Assembly: GCF_030548205.1 (NCBI RefSeq)
Contig: NZ_JAUORV010000008.1
Location: forward strand, 62,001 to 126,000
Length of the DNA stretch: 64,000 nucleotides
Direction: 5' to 3'
Source: Aliiglaciecola sp. 3_MG-2023
Lineage (GTDB): Bacteria > Pseudomonadota > Gammaproteobacteria > Enterobacterales > Alteromonadaceae
The notes under the pieces were generated by a model. It was not told the DNA's origin, searched no databases, and saw nothing but the letters and a program-made list of their open reading frames with translations. Every line of letters starts with the position of its first letter. Positions within the stretch are counted from its first letter, which is position 1. A program made the position numbers and the translations under genes. Of the stretch, positions 37,169 to 47,506 are shown piece by piece.

Positions 37169-37188
37169 GGCCTCACTTGTATGAGGCC
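37169..37188 (+). terminator. Hairpin after the quinone oxidoreductase gene
   Basis: GGCCTCA / TGAGGCC stem with a 6-nt loop, followed by CAATTTATT. It overlaps an ATG at 37181, which argues that the next gene starts at 37199 instead. Confidence 0.55.
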
Positions 37189-37198
37189 CAATTTATTC

Positions 37199-38158
37199 AT
37201 GGATGTATCTGCGCGTCAGTTTATTGCTTTGTTGGTAACCCTTGTTGTGCTTTCAACAGGGTGTTCAACACCAAAGGTTTTATCAGAAGATGAACTTACA
37301 GAGCTCAATAAACATAATCAACTGTTGAGTGAGGCTGAGCATTTCGTGCATGCCAATATATTTACTGGCATGGTGCATGTAAGAGCGACTAATTTGCAAG
37401 AATGGAATCAACTTCTCATCGCTTATTCGTGCTCAGCAGATCTAGATCATACAACCCTTGATAACTCATACAATCAAAATTATCCTATTTTTGTTGACGC
37501 CATGAAGACCTTGGCAGAGCAAGAAGATCTGTTTACCTCAACACAAGCTAAGAATGTACTAGCCGATGTTTCTCAGCTTGCTTACCGACTTTTTAGTGTT
37601 AGTTACGCCACAGGCTATGCTAGGCAAATACAACTTGCTGACACGTTATCACCGGGGATCCGTGAAGAGTTATGTGATGGACGAGTAGGAACGGTGAATT
37701 CCTACTCCCTTGGATATCGTAATTCTGTTGCTTGGCGCTCTTTTGATACCGCGCTTTTAGCAAATAACAATGGCTTACAGGCCCATGCAAAAAATGGCGA
37801 TAAGGCATTTCAAACCCTGCTGAACCAACAATATGAGCAATTTGACGCGTTAGTTTATAGCCACGCTTACCAACAAACTGATGCGTATCAATCTTTGTTT
37901 TTTGAAGTGAATAAATTTGAAAATGTTGAACTCTATGGTAAAGAGGTAACTAGGTTGTCACTAACCTATATTGATATTGAAGCCCAAAATAAACATAATG
38001 ATTTTGCTTATCTAATGTTATCTTCAGGCTACCATTGGGGGATGATGTCGGTATTAGCGTTGCTAGAGGAAGAGTACCCACGGGTTCATGCTCTTAAACA
38101 ACATCAAGGGGTTGAATTGGTTAAAGACGCTGTAGGCAATTTAAATCGTCGCCAATAG
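37199..38158 (+). CDS. Putative lipoprotein of unknown function
   Basis: 319 residues from ATG 37199. N-terminal lipoprotein signal peptide with lipobox LSTGC (Cys ~22), so the mature protein should be anchored to a membrane by lipid. The rest is helical and soluble, with four further Cys-poor segments and no motif I recognise; it has conserved-looking stretches such as YSLGYRNSVAWRSFD and LSSGYHWGMMSVLALLEEEYP. It is separated from the catabolic operon by a hairpin and converges on a DUF3718 gene 15 bp away. Confidence 0.7.
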   Translation: MDVSARQFIALLVTLVVLSTGCSTPKVLSEDELTELNKHNQLLSEAEHFVHANIFTGMVHVRATNLQEWNQLLIAYSCSADLDHTTLDNSYNQNYPIFVDAMKTLAEQEDLFTSTQAKNVLADVSQLAYRLFSVSYATGYARQIQLADTLSPGIREELCDGRVGTVNSYSLGYRNSVAWRSFDTALLANNNGLQAHAKNGDKAFQTLLNQQYEQFDALVYSHAYQQTDAYQSLFFEVNKFENVELYGKEVTRLSLTYIDIEAQNKHNDFAYLMLSSGYHWGMMSVLALLEEEYPRVHALKQHQGVELVKDAVGNLNRRQ

Positions 38159-38173
38159 TGTCTGAGCAAACTT

Positions 38174-38569
38174 TTAGATTTTATCCCCTAAAGTGTTAGC
38201 GATAGGTGAGCCCGCCAATTCTGTTTCATTGATCCATTGCAACAGTGTTTTACCATCATGTTCGGGCATCCTCAATTTGCGCTTCGGCAGGTGTTCTATC
38301 AACAATTCGGCAGTATGATTAGCTTTATTCAACAAAGCGGTTCTAATTAAACTCTGACCATCACAACTAATCCCATCGTAATAATGTTGCAGTTTCAATC
38401 GATAATGGGTTCGCATCTCTGTTATTTTTTGCTGTAAGGTCGAAGTGTCATCGGAAGCTACAAGGCTGCATAGATTTTTTAATGCGACATTTATATTTGC
38501 TTTAGCATTGCTTGCATATAATAACGTTACCAAAAAAATAGCGAAAACAAACAACAGTGTCTTTATCAC
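38174..38569 (-). CDS. DUF3718 protein, paralogue 1
   Basis: 131 residues with a signal peptide (MIKTLLFVFAIFLVTLLYAS, then NAKA). The mature part is a small periplasmic or secreted domain with two Cys (KNLCSLV and GISCDGQSLIRTALL) likely to form a disulfide, and a C-terminal PEHDGKTLLQWI. The pattern matches DUF3718, of unknown function. It is the divergent member of three in this window (others at 48558 and 49344). It lies 39 bp downstream of the PEP-CTERM-like gene and probably shares its promoter with the GATAC element at 39233. Confidence 0.85.
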   Translation of the reverse strand: MIKTLLFVFAIFLVTLLYASNAKANINVALKNLCSLVASDDTSTLQQKITEMRTHYRLKLQHYYDGISCDGQSLIRTALLNKANHTAELLIEHLPKRKLRMPEHDGKTLLQWINETELAGSPIANTLGDKI

Positions 38570-38608
38570 CTGGAATATTTCCTTTTCATTTTAATATTCC
38601 CTTTGGTA

Positions 38609-39151
38609 TTAAACATTGGACTTAAATTGAGGGGTGTTTTTAGCTAAGCGCCGCTTTAAAGCCACAAGTCCAATTATTAATAGTAACAAGGAAGGGGCGT
38701 TAGACACTGCGGAAGCGCTACTTTGGAAGCTGAGTAAAATATAATCTTCTGATGACCATCTGGTATTATTGAAATTCAATGCCAGTAGTTCTTGGTTAAA
38801 ATCAATATCAACCGCATCAAAGCCTTCAACCGACGTCAGTAGGGCAAAATCACTTGGGCTGAAAAGGTTGGGGGCGAACGACAAGCTCAGCATTTCATTC
38901 GCACCCATGCTTAAATTATCTTGCAGATTACTAATTAACAAAGCGTCTTTTTCAAAATTAACACTGAGAAATGGAGTGCCCATTAACAATAAGTCAAACT
39001 CACTGTTATTTGCATCTGCGATGGCTATCTTATCGTCACATTCCCAAATAATTGAGGGCTCAATATCACAAACGACTTGCGTCCCTATAATGGAAGCATT
39101 GCTTGACCACGAGCAAAGTAGAAACAGTATGCAACCCGCAAAATTTTTCAT
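38609..39151 (-). CDS. PEP-CTERM-like secreted protein
   Basis: 180 residues. Signal peptide in residues 1-19 (FAGCILFLLCSWSSNA). The mature part is beta-rich with repeated hydrophobic/acidic strands, like the extracellular PEP-CTERM proteins of biofilm-forming bacteria. The C-terminus has the expected tripartite tail: short motif (VSNAPS), a transmembrane helix (LLLLIIGLVAL) and a basic end (KRRLAKN). The usual Pro-Glu-Pro is missing, so exosortase processing is uncertain. First gene of a two-gene unit with DUF3718 paralogue 1. Confidence 0.6.
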   Translation of the reverse strand: MKNFAGCILFLLCSWSSNASIIGTQVVCDIEPSIIWECDDKIAIADANNSEFDLLLMGTPFLSVNFEKDALLISNLQDNLSMGANEMLSLSFAPNLFSPSDFALLTSVEGFDAVDIDFNQELLALNFNNTRWSSEDYILLSFQSSASAVSNAPSLLLLIIGLVALKRRLAKNTPQFKSNV

Positions 39152-39232
39152 TCTAGTTAAGGCCTTTTAACCCATGGCAATTGATTGCTGTTAATTTAAC
39201 GTGAATAAAAAACTGAATGGAAGTTGTGGCTT

Positions 39233-39246
39233 GATACCAAGGTATG
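39233..39246. promoter_or_regulatory. Shared operator-like element, copy 1
   Basis: GATACCAAGGTATG, containing the perfect palindrome ATACC-AA-GGTAT, 82 bp upstream of the PEP-CTERM-like start codon. Close matches stand before DUF3718 paralogues 2 and 3 at similar distance. The shape TACY-WW-RGTA recalls sites of LuxR/CsgD/VpsT-type biofilm regulators; that link is inference. Confidence 0.6.
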
Positions 39247-39264
39247 GGGAGGTATACATTAAAT

Positions 39265-39304
39265 GCGGTATAACATAAATGGGCAAAGCTTCATGTTATA
39301 CCGC
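39265..39304 (-). terminator. Hairpin after the acyl-CoA ligase gene
   Basis: Perfect 12-bp stem GCGGTATAACAT / ATGTTATACCGC with a 16-nt loop, 12 bp beyond the stop codon of the ligase. Only a short T-run follows on the minus strand. Confidence 0.55.
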
Positions 39305-39315
39305 CTGAATATTAA

Positions 39316-40959
39316 TTATTGTGGAAATTCATAGTCTTTAAATTCGTCCCTCAATGCTAATTTATTTAATTTACCCGTGGCCGTATGGGGAAGTTCATTG
39401 GCAAACACAACATCTTCTGGCAATGACCACTTATGCATTTTATCTTTTAAATATTCCATGACGTCGTCGCGGTTTAAATTAGCATTCTCAGCGGGCACTA
39501 CAACTAATAGCGGCCTTTCAGTCCATTTAGGGTGATATCGTCCTATTGCAGCGGCTTCGGCAATTTGTGGGTGGCTCGCTGCTGCATTTTCAATGTCAAT
39601 AGAACTAATCCATTCGCCACCTGATTTAATCACATCTTTAGTGCGATCGGTTATTTGTAAATAGCCTTGTGGGTCAATTGTTGCAACATCACCAGTATTC
39701 ATCCAACCATCTTCGTCTACAGGACAGTCTGCATCCCCTGGGGTTTGTGACATACCGTAATAACCTGTTGCAATCCATGGTCCTTTGACTTTTAGCGCAC
39801 CAAACGCGACGCCATCCCAGGGTAACTCATTATTTTGCTCGTCGACTATTTTCATTTCTACACCATATACGGTTTTACCTTGTTTAAGCCGTAGTTCGGT
39901 ATCTTCTTCATCGGTTAAGTTTTCCATCCCTGGGGATAGGGTAAAGACGGTGCCAAGTGGGCTCATTTCGGTCATGCCCCAACCTTGTTTTACTTCGGTT
40001 TGATAATCGTGTTTTAAGCGCTCTATGATGCCTCTTGGGCAAGCTGCGCCGCCAGAAGTAACAGCACTTAAAGTGGGTATTTTTTTACCACTTTTATCGA
40101 GATATTCCAATAACGCCATCCAGATAGTGGGTACACCTGAACTAAGGGTAACGCCTTCCTCTTCAATTAATGATTGCAAGGTTTCGCCATCTGCCATTTT
40201 AGGCCCTGGCATGACTAGCTTACTGCCTACCATTACACCAGCATAAGGGATACCCCATGCATTGACATGGAACATAGGTACGATGGGCATAGTCACCGCT
40301 TTACAAGACGCGTTGGTGGCGTCGGGCAGGGAGCCCGCATAGGCATGTAAAATAGTGGAGCGATGACTGTATACCACGCCTTTTGGATTACCTGTTGTTC
40401 CCGAGGTATAACACATACCAGCAGCACTATTTTCATCGAACTCGGGCCATTGGTAATTGTCGTCAAATTGGGCCAATAGGTCTTCGTAGCAAATGACGTT
40501 CTCCAAGGTCGTTTGTGGCATATGTTCCTTGTCCGTAAGTACCACAATTTTCTCAACACTTTTAAGTTGGCTATAAAGGGCCTCCACTAAAGGCATCACT
40601 AATACATCAACAAACAACACTTTGTCTTCTGCATGGTTGATTATGTAATTAACCTGTTCGGGAAATAGTTTGGGGTTGATCATATGGCAAACCAAACCTG
40701 TGCCCGAAATCCCGTAATACAGTTCAAGGTGACGGTAATCATTCCAAGCTAAGGTACCTATACGATCGCCAAATTCCAGCTCCAAGGATTCCAGCGCATT
40801 GGCCAATTGTCGGGTGCGCTTAGCAAAATCTTTGTAGGTATAACGATGTCTCGGATTGTCTGCGGTAACAGATACGATTTCGCGGCTAGGGAAGTTTCGT
40901 TCGGCATGACGCAATATTGACGATATCATCAATTGCGTATTCATCATTAGGCCTTGCAT
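39316..40959 (-). CDS. Acyl-CoA synthetase (medium/long-chain fatty acid-CoA ligase)
   Basis: 547 residues from ATG 40959, which has AGGAA 8-9 bp upstream. Activates fatty acids with ATP and CoA. ANL-superfamily motifs: A3 [18 protein letters not shown] (~180), A5 [10 protein letters not shown]7 TGDVATID and the C-terminal [10 protein letters not shown] with the catalytic Lys. Closest in style to AlkK/FadK-like medium-to-long-chain ligases. Same strand as the SDR gene upstream (134 bp), with which it may be co-transcribed. Confidence 0.92.
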   Translation of the reverse strand: MQGLMMNTQLMISSILRHAERNFPSREIVSVTADNPRHRYTYKDFAKRTRQLANALESLELEFGDRIGTLAWNDYRHLELYYGISGTGLVCHMINPKLFPEQVNYIINHAEDKVLFVDVLVMPLVEALYSQLKSVEKIVVLTDKEHMPQTTLENVICYEDLLAQFDDNYQWPEFDENSAAGMCYTSGTTGNPKGVVYSHRSTILHAYAGSLPDATNASCKAVTMPIVPMFHVNAWGIPYAGVMVGSKLVMPGPKMADGETLQSLIEEEGVTLSSGVPTIWMALLEYLDKSGKKIPTLSAVTSGGAACPRGIIERLKHDYQTEVKQGWGMTEMSPLGTVFTLSPGMENLTDEEDTELRLKQGKTVYGVEMKIVDEQNNELPWDGVAFGALKVKGPWIATGYYGMSQTPGDADCPVDEDGWMNTGDVATIDPQGYLQITDRTKDVIKSGGEWISSIDIENAAASHPQIAEAAAIGRYHPKWTERPLLVVVPAENANLNRDDVMEYLKDKMHKWSLPEDVVFANELPHTATGKLNKLALRDEFKDYEFPQ

Positions 40960-41022
40960 ATAATGGTTCCTACTGTACTTGGTCAACTCTGTTCAAATAA
41001 CAGAGCTCACTTTGGAAAATGT

Positions 41023-41052
41023 GCAACCATAGTTAGCGTTAACCACGGTTGC
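41023..41052 (-). terminator. Hairpin between SDR and ligase genes
   Basis: GCAACC / GGTTGC outer stem continued by an inner TAAC / GTTA pairing, then ACATTTTCC on the minus strand. A moderate terminator or attenuator after the SDR gene. Confidence 0.5.
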
Positions 41053-41092
41053 CTTGTTTATTTTTAATCGCGTACAAATATAATATTGGCTA

Positions 41093-41860
41093 TTACCAGG
41101 CACTCACACCACCATCTATGGCAATGGTTTGTCCGTTCATGTATGAATTTCCAGGAGATAAAACCAAAATCATAGTGTTGACGATTTCCTGAGGGGTGCC
41201 TAAACGTCGCATTGGTGAACCTTGAGCCATACGTTGCTGTGATTCTGGAGAATCAAACCCGTCAGTTGCTAAAATATTTGTTGGACTATAAAACGGACAT
41301 ATTGCGTTAGCACGAATACCTTTTTTAGCATACTCGACTGCAGCGGTGCGGGTTAATCCTACTACTGCGTGTTTTGCTGCCACATATGCAGCACATTTAG
41401 GTGCACCACCAATACCGGCCATTGAGCTTACATTTAGAATGTGTCCTGCGCCTTGTTTTAGCATGACTTCGATTTGATATTTCATGCCAAACATTACACC
41501 ATTCACATTTACAGCCATTTGTTTGTCCATTGTGGCTTGTTCCAACTCATGAAAAGGAACTAAACTATGGGCGATACCTGCATTGTTAACACCAATATCG
41601 AGTCGACCAAAATTATCCATTGCAGCGTCGACCATTGCTTTAACTTGTGATTCATTGCTTACGTCGCAACTCATTGAAATTACTTTGTTTTTATCCGGAT
41701 TAAGCGACGAAACTGTGTTTTCTAACTCGTCAGTATTAATATCACTAATGACTAAATTACAGCCTCTAGCTGCCAAACCTTGTGAAAGCAAACGTCCAAA
41801 GCCACTGGCGGCTCCTGTAATCATGGCCACTTGGCCGCTAAAATCGAGAAGTGAGTCCAA
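41093..41860 (-). CDS. Short-chain dehydrogenase/reductase
   Basis: 255 residues from a TTG at 41860, with AAGG 9-10 bp upstream and no better ATG. Classical SDR: cofactor motif TGAASGFG (~15-22), NNAGIAH, catalytic Ser in NVSSMAG and the active-site Tyr-x-x-x-Lys YVAAK, C-terminal GGVSAW. Likely a 3-hydroxyacyl-CoA or other hydroxy-acid dehydrogenase of the surrounding beta-oxidation cluster. Divergent from the fadB/J-like gene. Confidence 0.9.
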   Translation of the reverse strand: MDSLLDFSGQVAMITGAASGFGRLLSQGLAARGCNLVISDINTDELENTVSSLNPDKNKVISMSCDVSNESQVKAMVDAAMDNFGRLDIGVNNAGIAHSLVPFHELEQATMDKQMAVNVNGVMFGMKYQIEVMLKQGAGHILNVSSMAGIGGAPKCAAYVAAKHAVVGLTRTAAVEYAKKGIRANAICPFYSPTNILATDGFDSPESQQRMAQGSPMRRLGTPQEIVNTMILVLSPGNSYMNGQTIAIDGGVSAW

Positions 41861-42220
41861 AAAATGTACCTTCTTTTAAAACGTTAAATCCCATTAATTG
41901 CCTATCAGTTCTGTTTTAGAAGCAACGTGAACTGGAGCGCGATGAGTTAATACCTAGCCACTTTTTAACTGAGCTAAAAAATAGTTTGGTGTTAACGGCA
42001 TGTAAATCTAAGTCCCTAGAAAATCAGATGCAAAACCGAATGTCAATATCTACAAGATAAGGGTTTCTGGGCGATTAGGCGAATGATCAACAAAATCAAC
42101 TGCTATCGGCAATATCAATTTCATTTATTTTCTATTATAAAATCAATAAATTTGGATGATTGGTTAGGCTGACCTAGTATCTTCGCTCTAGTTATTTTTA
42201 AACTATAAATAGAGGATTTT
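41861..42220. other. Divergent promoter region of the beta-oxidation cluster
   Basis: 360 bp between the SDR gene (minus) and the fadB/J-like gene (plus), AT-rich towards the plus-strand side. Holds promoters for both; no PsrA- or FadR-like palindrome could be identified by eye. Confidence 0.4.
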
Positions 42221-44341
42221 ATGAGTGCTGTACAATCTGCTTCCGTTGTAAGTCAAACGCAAGGTGAAATAGCCTTAGTGATGATGCAAAACCCTCCTGT
42301 TAATGCATTATCGAAGTCGGTGCGAATAGGATTGATTGACGAAATTAAAAATGCTTTAAATGATATCAATATCAAAGCAATTGCTATTTCATCTCAGTTA
42401 GGATTATTTTCAGGTGGTGCTGATATCAGCGAATTTTCTTCAGGGGATATTGAACCGCCGTTACCCGAAGTTCTCGATTTAATAGAAAACGCAAATAAAC
42501 CCATTGTTGCAGTATTAAATGGGCCAGCTTTTGGTGGTGGACTAGAGGTCGCTCTAGCATGTCATTACCGCATTACCTTCGCTGCCAATAAAGTGGGTTT
42601 GCCTGAAGTGAACTTAGGTATTTTACCTGGCGCTGGCGGCACTCAACGTTTGCCTCGATTAGCTGGCGTGGCAAAAGCACTAGACATGATCGTTTCTGGA
42701 AAACCAGTGAAAGCCTCATCTGTAAGTGGTGTATTCGATCTAATTGTTGAGCAACCCGATACTTTACTCAGTGACAGTTTGGCATTTATTAAAGGCTTAA
42801 TCAGCGATGGTAGCAAGATTAAGCGAGTAAAGGATATTGAAATTGATCCCGTCACTGCACCTGCCGAGTTGTTTTCTCAATATCGTCAAGGAATCGCTAA
42901 ACAAGCCCGAGGATTTTTCTCGCCTGAGCGCTGTATCCAGGCTGTTGAAGCTGCAGTGAGTTTGCCGTTAGAACAAGGCCTCAAAAAAGAGGGGGAATTG
43001 TTTATGGAGTGCATGAATTCACCACAGGCTCGTGCGCAACAGCATTTCTTCTTTGCCGAGAGAGCGGCAGGACATGTCTCGGATTTTGATAAATCTACGC
43101 CAGTTAGAGAAATTAAATCCGTTGGGATTATTGGTGCCGGTACCATGGGCGGCGGAATAGCCATGAACTTTGCCAATGTGGGTATTCCCGTTGTTATGCT
43201 TGAGCTTAAACAAGAAGCCTTAGATAAAGGCTTAGGTGTTATTCGCCGCAATTACGAAAACTCGGCGAAGAAAGGCAAGTTAACGCAACAAGATGTTGAA
43301 GATCGCATGGCATTGCTGCAAGGCACAACCGAATATGCAGGCTTAGCTGACGTCGACTTAGTCATTGAAGCAGTATTTGAAAAAATGGAGGTGAAAAAAC
43401 AAGTTTTCACCCAGCTTGATGCTGTTTGTAAACCTGGTGCAATTTTAGCGTCTAATACCTCTACTTTGGATGTCAATGAGATTGCTGATTGTACCTCGCG
43501 TCCTGAAGATGTCATTGGTCTACATTTCTTTAGTCCAGCCAACGTGATGAAGTTGCTGGAAGTGGTTAAAGGTGAAAAGACTTCCGCAGATGTGATTAAA
43601 ACCAGTATGCAGCTGGCCAAGAAGATCCGCAAAGTGGGTGTGCTGGTGGGGGTTTGCTTCGGATTTGTGGGTAACCGAATGATTGAACCCTATAGTCGCG
43701 AATCTAACCGAATGCTATTAGAGGGCGCGTCTCCTGAGCATGTAGATAAGGTCATCTATGATTTTGGCTTCCCCATGGGGCCATTCACCATGGGAGATAT
43801 GGCCGGTTTAGATATCGGTTATTTCATTCGTCAATCTAGACAAGAACACATTGCCCATGATCCAACTTATGCGGTGGTAGCCGATCGTTTGGTTGAGGAT
43901 GGGCGAGTGGGCTTAAAAGTCGGTAAAGGTGCTTATCTTTACGAGAAGGGTAATCGAAAGCCCATATTCGATCCTGCTGTAGCTGAAATTGCTAAAAAAG
44001 AAGCAGAGCGTTTAGGGGTGGAACAGCGCAAGCATAGTGATCAGGAAATACTGGAACGTTGTATTTTTACACTGATTAATGAAGGTGCTCATATTCTGGA
44101 AGAGGGGATTGCTGCCAAATCAAGCGATATCGATGTGATTTATGTGTATGGATATGGCTTCCCTGTTTACCGCGGTGGTCCGATGCAATATGCCGATGAA
44201 ATTGGTTTGGACAAAGTCTATGCCGCTATGTGTAAGTATCGTGATGAGTTTGGTGACTACGGAAAAGCCTGGTTTGAACCTGCTCCTTTATTGAAACAGT
44301 TAGCCGAGCAAGGCAAGGGATTCGCTGACTTTCGAAAGTAA
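42221..44341 (+). CDS. Bifunctional enoyl-CoA hydratase/3-hydroxyacyl-CoA dehydrogenase
   Basis: 706 residues, FadB/FadJ family; performs hydration and the second oxidation of beta-oxidation. N-terminal crotonase domain (GGADISEFS, FGGGLEVALACHYRI, GILPGAGGTQRLPRL, ~65-150), then a Rossmann NAD domain (IGAGTMGGGIAMNFANVGIP, ~305-324) and HFFSPANVMKLLEVVKG with the catalytic His. The short linker and size suit FadJ or trifunctional-enzyme-like proteins; I do not assign B or J. First of three tightly spaced genes with the thiolase and an acyl-CoA dehydrogenase. Confidence 0.93.
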   Translation: MSAVQSASVVSQTQGEIALVMMQNPPVNALSKSVRIGLIDEIKNALNDINIKAIAISSQLGLFSGGADISEFSSGDIEPPLPEVLDLIENANKPIVAVLNGPAFGGGLEVALACHYRITFAANKVGLPEVNLGILPGAGGTQRLPRLAGVAKALDMIVSGKPVKASSVSGVFDLIVEQPDTLLSDSLAFIKGLISDGSKIKRVKDIEIDPVTAPAELFSQYRQGIAKQARGFFSPERCIQAVEAAVSLPLEQGLKKEGELFMECMNSPQARAQQHFFFAERAAGHVSDFDKSTPVREIKSVGIIGAGTMGGGIAMNFANVGIPVVMLELKQEALDKGLGVIRRNYENSAKKGKLTQQDVEDRMALLQGTTEYAGLADVDLVIEAVFEKMEVKKQVFTQLDAVCKPGAILASNTSTLDVNEIADCTSRPEDVIGLHFFSPANVMKLLEVVKGEKTSADVIKTSMQLAKKIRKVGVLVGVCFGFVGNRMIEPYSRESNRMLLEGASPEHVDKVIYDFGFPMGPFTMGDMAGLDIGYFIRQSRQEHIAHDPTYAVVADRLVEDGRVGLKVGKGAYLYEKGNRKPIFDPAVAEIAKKEAERLGVEQRKHSDQEILERCIFTLINEGAHILEEGIAAKSSDIDVIYVYGYGFPVYRGGPMQYADEIGLDKVYAAMCKYRDEFGDYGKAWFEPAPLLKQLAEQGKGFADFRK

Positions 44342-44402
44342 GCAAGGCAGACATTAAACCTAACTTTAAGAATTTACCAAAACAAGAATTTAAGGAAAGA
44401 CT

Positions 44403-45584
44403 ATGAAAGAAGCCGTAATTGTTTCAACCGCACGTACTCCGATTGGTCGTGCGTATCGCGGGGCCTTTAATAATTTAGAAGCACCCAGTTTAGCCGGACA
44501 CGCCATTAATGCTGCGGTTAAAAAAGCAGGTATTGATCCAGCAAGTGTCGATGACGTTATTTTAGGCAGTGCCTTAACCCAAGGTTCTGGTGGTATGAAT
44601 ATTGGCCGCTTAGGTGCCCTTGCCGGTGGATTACCGGTAACAGTAGGTGGAATGACTTTAGATCGCCAATGTAGTTCTGGGATGTATGCTATTGCTACTG
44701 CTGCAAAACACATTATTACTGATAATGTCCCGGTTATGGTAGCCGGTGGATTAGACTCCATCAGCTTAGTACAAAACGATAAAATGAATATGTATCGTGC
44801 AGTAGACAAAGCTCTGGTAGCCAAACATAAAGATATTTATATGCCCATGTTGCAAACCGCTGAAGTGGTGGCTAATCGTTATGGTATTGGTCGTGAAGAA
44901 CAAGATGAATATGCTTATCAAAGTCAAATGCGCACTGCCGCTGCTCAGCAAGCAGGTAAATTTGACGATGAAATTGTGCCAGTCACTGCCACTAAAGTGG
45001 TTGTAAACAAAGAAACCAAAGAGCAAAGCTTACAACAAGTGACTTTGACGAAAGACGAAGGAAACCGCGCTGAAACCACTCTAGAAGGGTTAAACAGTCT
45101 TAAGCCTGTAATTGAAGGCGGTAGTATAACTGCGGGGAATGCAAGCCAGTTATCTGATGGCGCTTCAGCCAGTGTTTTGATGGACGGCAAACGAGCTGAG
45201 CAAATGAATCTTAATGTGTTAGGTGCATACAGAGGTATTGCCGTAGCCGGTTGTGAACCTGATGAGATGGGGATCGGTCCGGTTTTTGCGATTCCTAAGT
45301 TGCTAAAACAGCACGGTTTAAAAATAGAAGATATTGGTTTGTGGGAGCTTAATGAAGCGTTCGCAGTGCAAGTGCTCTATTGTCAAAAATTCTTAGGAAT
45401 TCCTGCTGAACTACTGAACGTAAATGGCGGCGCGGTTTCTATTGGGCATCCTTATGGAATGAGTGGTGCGCGTATGGTTGGACATGCATTAATTGAAGGT
45501 AAACGCAGAGGTGCTAAATACGTAGTATGTACCATGTGTATTGGTGGTGGCATGGGCGCTGCTGGCTTATTTGAAGTTTATTAA
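44403..45584 (+). CDS. Acetyl-CoA C-acyltransferase (thiolase)
   Basis: 393 residues; cleaves 3-ketoacyl-CoA with CoA in the last step of beta-oxidation. Nucleophile Cys in [13 protein letters not shown] (~86-98), catalytic His in [15 protein letters not shown] and second Cys in [12 protein letters not shown]. Ribosome binding site AAGGAAAG before ATG 44403. Works with the FadB/J-like protein encoded 61 bp upstream. Confidence 0.94.
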   Translation: MKEAVIVSTARTPIGRAYRGAFNNLEAPSLAGHAINAAVKKAGIDPASVDDVILGSALTQGSGGMNIGRLGALAGGLPVTVGGMTLDRQCSSGMYAIATAAKHIITDNVPVMVAGGLDSISLVQNDKMNMYRAVDKALVAKHKDIYMPMLQTAEVVANRYGIGREEQDEYAYQSQMRTAAAQQAGKFDDEIVPVTATKVVVNKETKEQSLQQVTLTKDEGNRAETTLEGLNSLKPVIEGGSITAGNASQLSDGASASVLMDGKRAEQMNLNVLGAYRGIAVAGCEPDEMGIGPVFAIPKLLKQHGLKIEDIGLWELNEAFAVQVLYCQKFLGIPAELLNVNGGAVSIGHPYGMSGARMVGHALIEGKRRGAKYVVCTMCIGGGMGAAGLFEVY

Positions 45585-45609
45585 AAAATTATATAGGTAG
45601 TATAAAATT

Positions 45610-47409
45610 ATGCAGAATTATAAATCTCCGGTACGCGATACCTTATTTGTCATGAATGAACTGCTTGGTTTCGAAAAGCATTATGAAAAATTGGGTTTTG
45701 AAGACGCGTCTCCCGAAATGGTGGAAGCGATTACGTCTGAAGCCGCTAAGTTTACTGAAAACGTATTAGCGCCTATCAATGCAATTGGTGACGAGGTCGG
45801 TTGTAAATGGGAAGACGGTAACGTAACCACACCACCTGGTTTTAAAGAAGCTTACCAGGCTTACTGTGAAGGCGGCTGGCCTTCGATGACCCATCCAGTT
45901 GAGTTTGGTGGTCAAGCCTTACCTTATTCCTTAGCATCTGCCATTGCTGAGTGGACGTCCGGTGCCAACCATTCTTGGGCCATGTATCCTGGTTTGAGCC
46001 AGGGCTGTATAGCCACTATTAACAGTCATGGTACAGAAGAGCAAAAACAGACTTTCTTACCGCCTTTAATTGAAGGTCGCTGGACAGGCACTATGTGTTT
46101 GACCGAATCACACTGTGGTTCAGATCTAGGTATGTTGAAAACCAAAGCCGTTCCAAATGACGACGGAACTTACAGTTTGACAGGAACTAAAATCTTTATT
46201 TCAGCAGGGGAGCATGATTTTTCTGACAATATCGTGCATATCGTACTTGCGCGTTTACCAGATGCGCCTGCTGGCACTAAAGGTATTTCGTTGTTTGTAG
46301 TCCCTAAATTTAACGTTAACGAAAAAAGTGAAATTGTGGATCGAAATAACGTTAACTGTGGGTCAATTGAACACAAAATGGGGATCAAAGCGAGTGCCAC
46401 TTGTGTGATCAACTTTGACAACGCCAAAGGCTTTTTGATTGGTCCACCAAACCGCGGCTTAAACTGCATGTTTACTTTCATGAACAGTGCGCGAATTGGT
46501 ACCGGTTTAGAAGGCCTTGCTGGAACTGAAGCGGCATTTCAAGGTGCATTAGCTTATGCCAAAGATAGATTACAGTTCCGTTCTACAAAAGGGGCGGTGA
46601 ATCCAGACGGTCCTGCAGATCCCATTATTGTGCATCCGGATGTGCGTCGTATGCTGCTAACCCAAAAAGCCTTTGCTGAAGGGAATCGAGCACTGGCTAT
46701 TTACTGTATGCAAATGGTTGATATCACCCTTTACAGTGAAAATGAAGAACAAAAACAAGTGGCAGAAGCGAAACTGGCACTATTGACCCCAATCGTTAAG
46801 GCATTCTTAACTGAAACTGCACAAGAAGCGACTAGTTACGGCATGCAGGTATATGGTGGACACGGATTTATTAAAGAGTGGGGCATGGAACAACTTGCCC
46901 GCGATACACGAATTTGCACTATGTACGAAGGCACAACGGGGATTCAAGCAATTGATTTACTTGGTCGTAAAATTCTCGGTTCTAACGGCGAACTCCTAAA
47001 AGTCTTTATTAAAGAAGTGCAGGAGTATTGTTTAAGTGTTCGTGATAAATCTCAGTTCAATGCATGGTCTAACGCAATTGAATCACACATTGACGAGTGG
47101 GCTCAAATGACACAGGAAATCGCTAGGCGTTCAGCTGGAAATCCTGATGAAGTAGGCGCAGCATCCGTCGACTATTTAATGTATTCCGGTTATATCATTG
47201 TTGGCTACCTATGGTTGAAGATGGCCGTTGTCGCACAGGAAAAGCTTGATGCTGGCACCTCTGAAGTGGCATTTTACGAAGCGAAATTACAAACTGCTGA
47301 CTTCTACTTTGCACGTCTGCTTTCGCGCACTCGTTCTCATGCTTCAGCAATAGAAACTGGCTCTGAAAATTTGATGAATATGCCAGTGGATTATTTCTTA
47401 ATTGATTAA
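45610..47409 (+). CDS. Acyl-CoA dehydrogenase with C-terminal extension
   Basis: 599 residues, the long bacterial ACAD type with an extra C-terminal domain (~465-599). First step of beta-oxidation: dehydrogenation of acyl-CoA to trans-2-enoyl-CoA. FAD and substrate motifs are MCLTESHCGSDLGMLKTKA (~160-178), HKMGIKASATC and YGGHGFIKEWGMEQLARD; the catalytic Glu is in MYEGTTGIQAIDLLGRK. Lies 25 bp after the thiolase gene and ends in a strong terminator, closing the operon. Confidence 0.94.
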   Translation: MQNYKSPVRDTLFVMNELLGFEKHYEKLGFEDASPEMVEAITSEAAKFTENVLAPINAIGDEVGCKWEDGNVTTPPGFKEAYQAYCEGGWPSMTHPVEFGGQALPYSLASAIAEWTSGANHSWAMYPGLSQGCIATINSHGTEEQKQTFLPPLIEGRWTGTMCLTESHCGSDLGMLKTKAVPNDDGTYSLTGTKIFISAGEHDFSDNIVHIVLARLPDAPAGTKGISLFVVPKFNVNEKSEIVDRNNVNCGSIEHKMGIKASATCVINFDNAKGFLIGPPNRGLNCMFTFMNSARIGTGLEGLAGTEAAFQGALAYAKDRLQFRSTKGAVNPDGPADPIIVHPDVRRMLLTQKAFAEGNRALAIYCMQMVDITLYSENEEQKQVAEAKLALLTPIVKAFLTETAQEATSYGMQVYGGHGFIKEWGMEQLARDTRICTMYEGTTGIQAIDLLGRKILGSNGELLKVFIKEVQEYCLSVRDKSQFNAWSNAIESHIDEWAQMTQEIARRSAGNPDEVGAASVDYLMYSGYIIVGYLWLKMAVVAQEKLDAGTSEVAFYEAKLQTADFYFARLLSRTRSHASAIETGSENLMNMPVDYFLID

Positions 47410-47446
47410 TAAGCTGCTTTTAGCAATATCAGTCCAAAAATAAACT

Positions 47447-47476
47447 AAGCGGATGAATTATCATCCGCTTTTTTGT
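47447..47476 (+). terminator. Terminator of the beta-oxidation operon
   Basis: AAGCGGATGA-ATTA-TCATCCGCTT followed by TTTTTTG, 37 bp after the acyl-CoA dehydrogenase stop. Confidence 0.93.
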
Positions 47477-47506
47477 TTTTATTGAGTAATGATTTGGGAA
47501 ATAACA

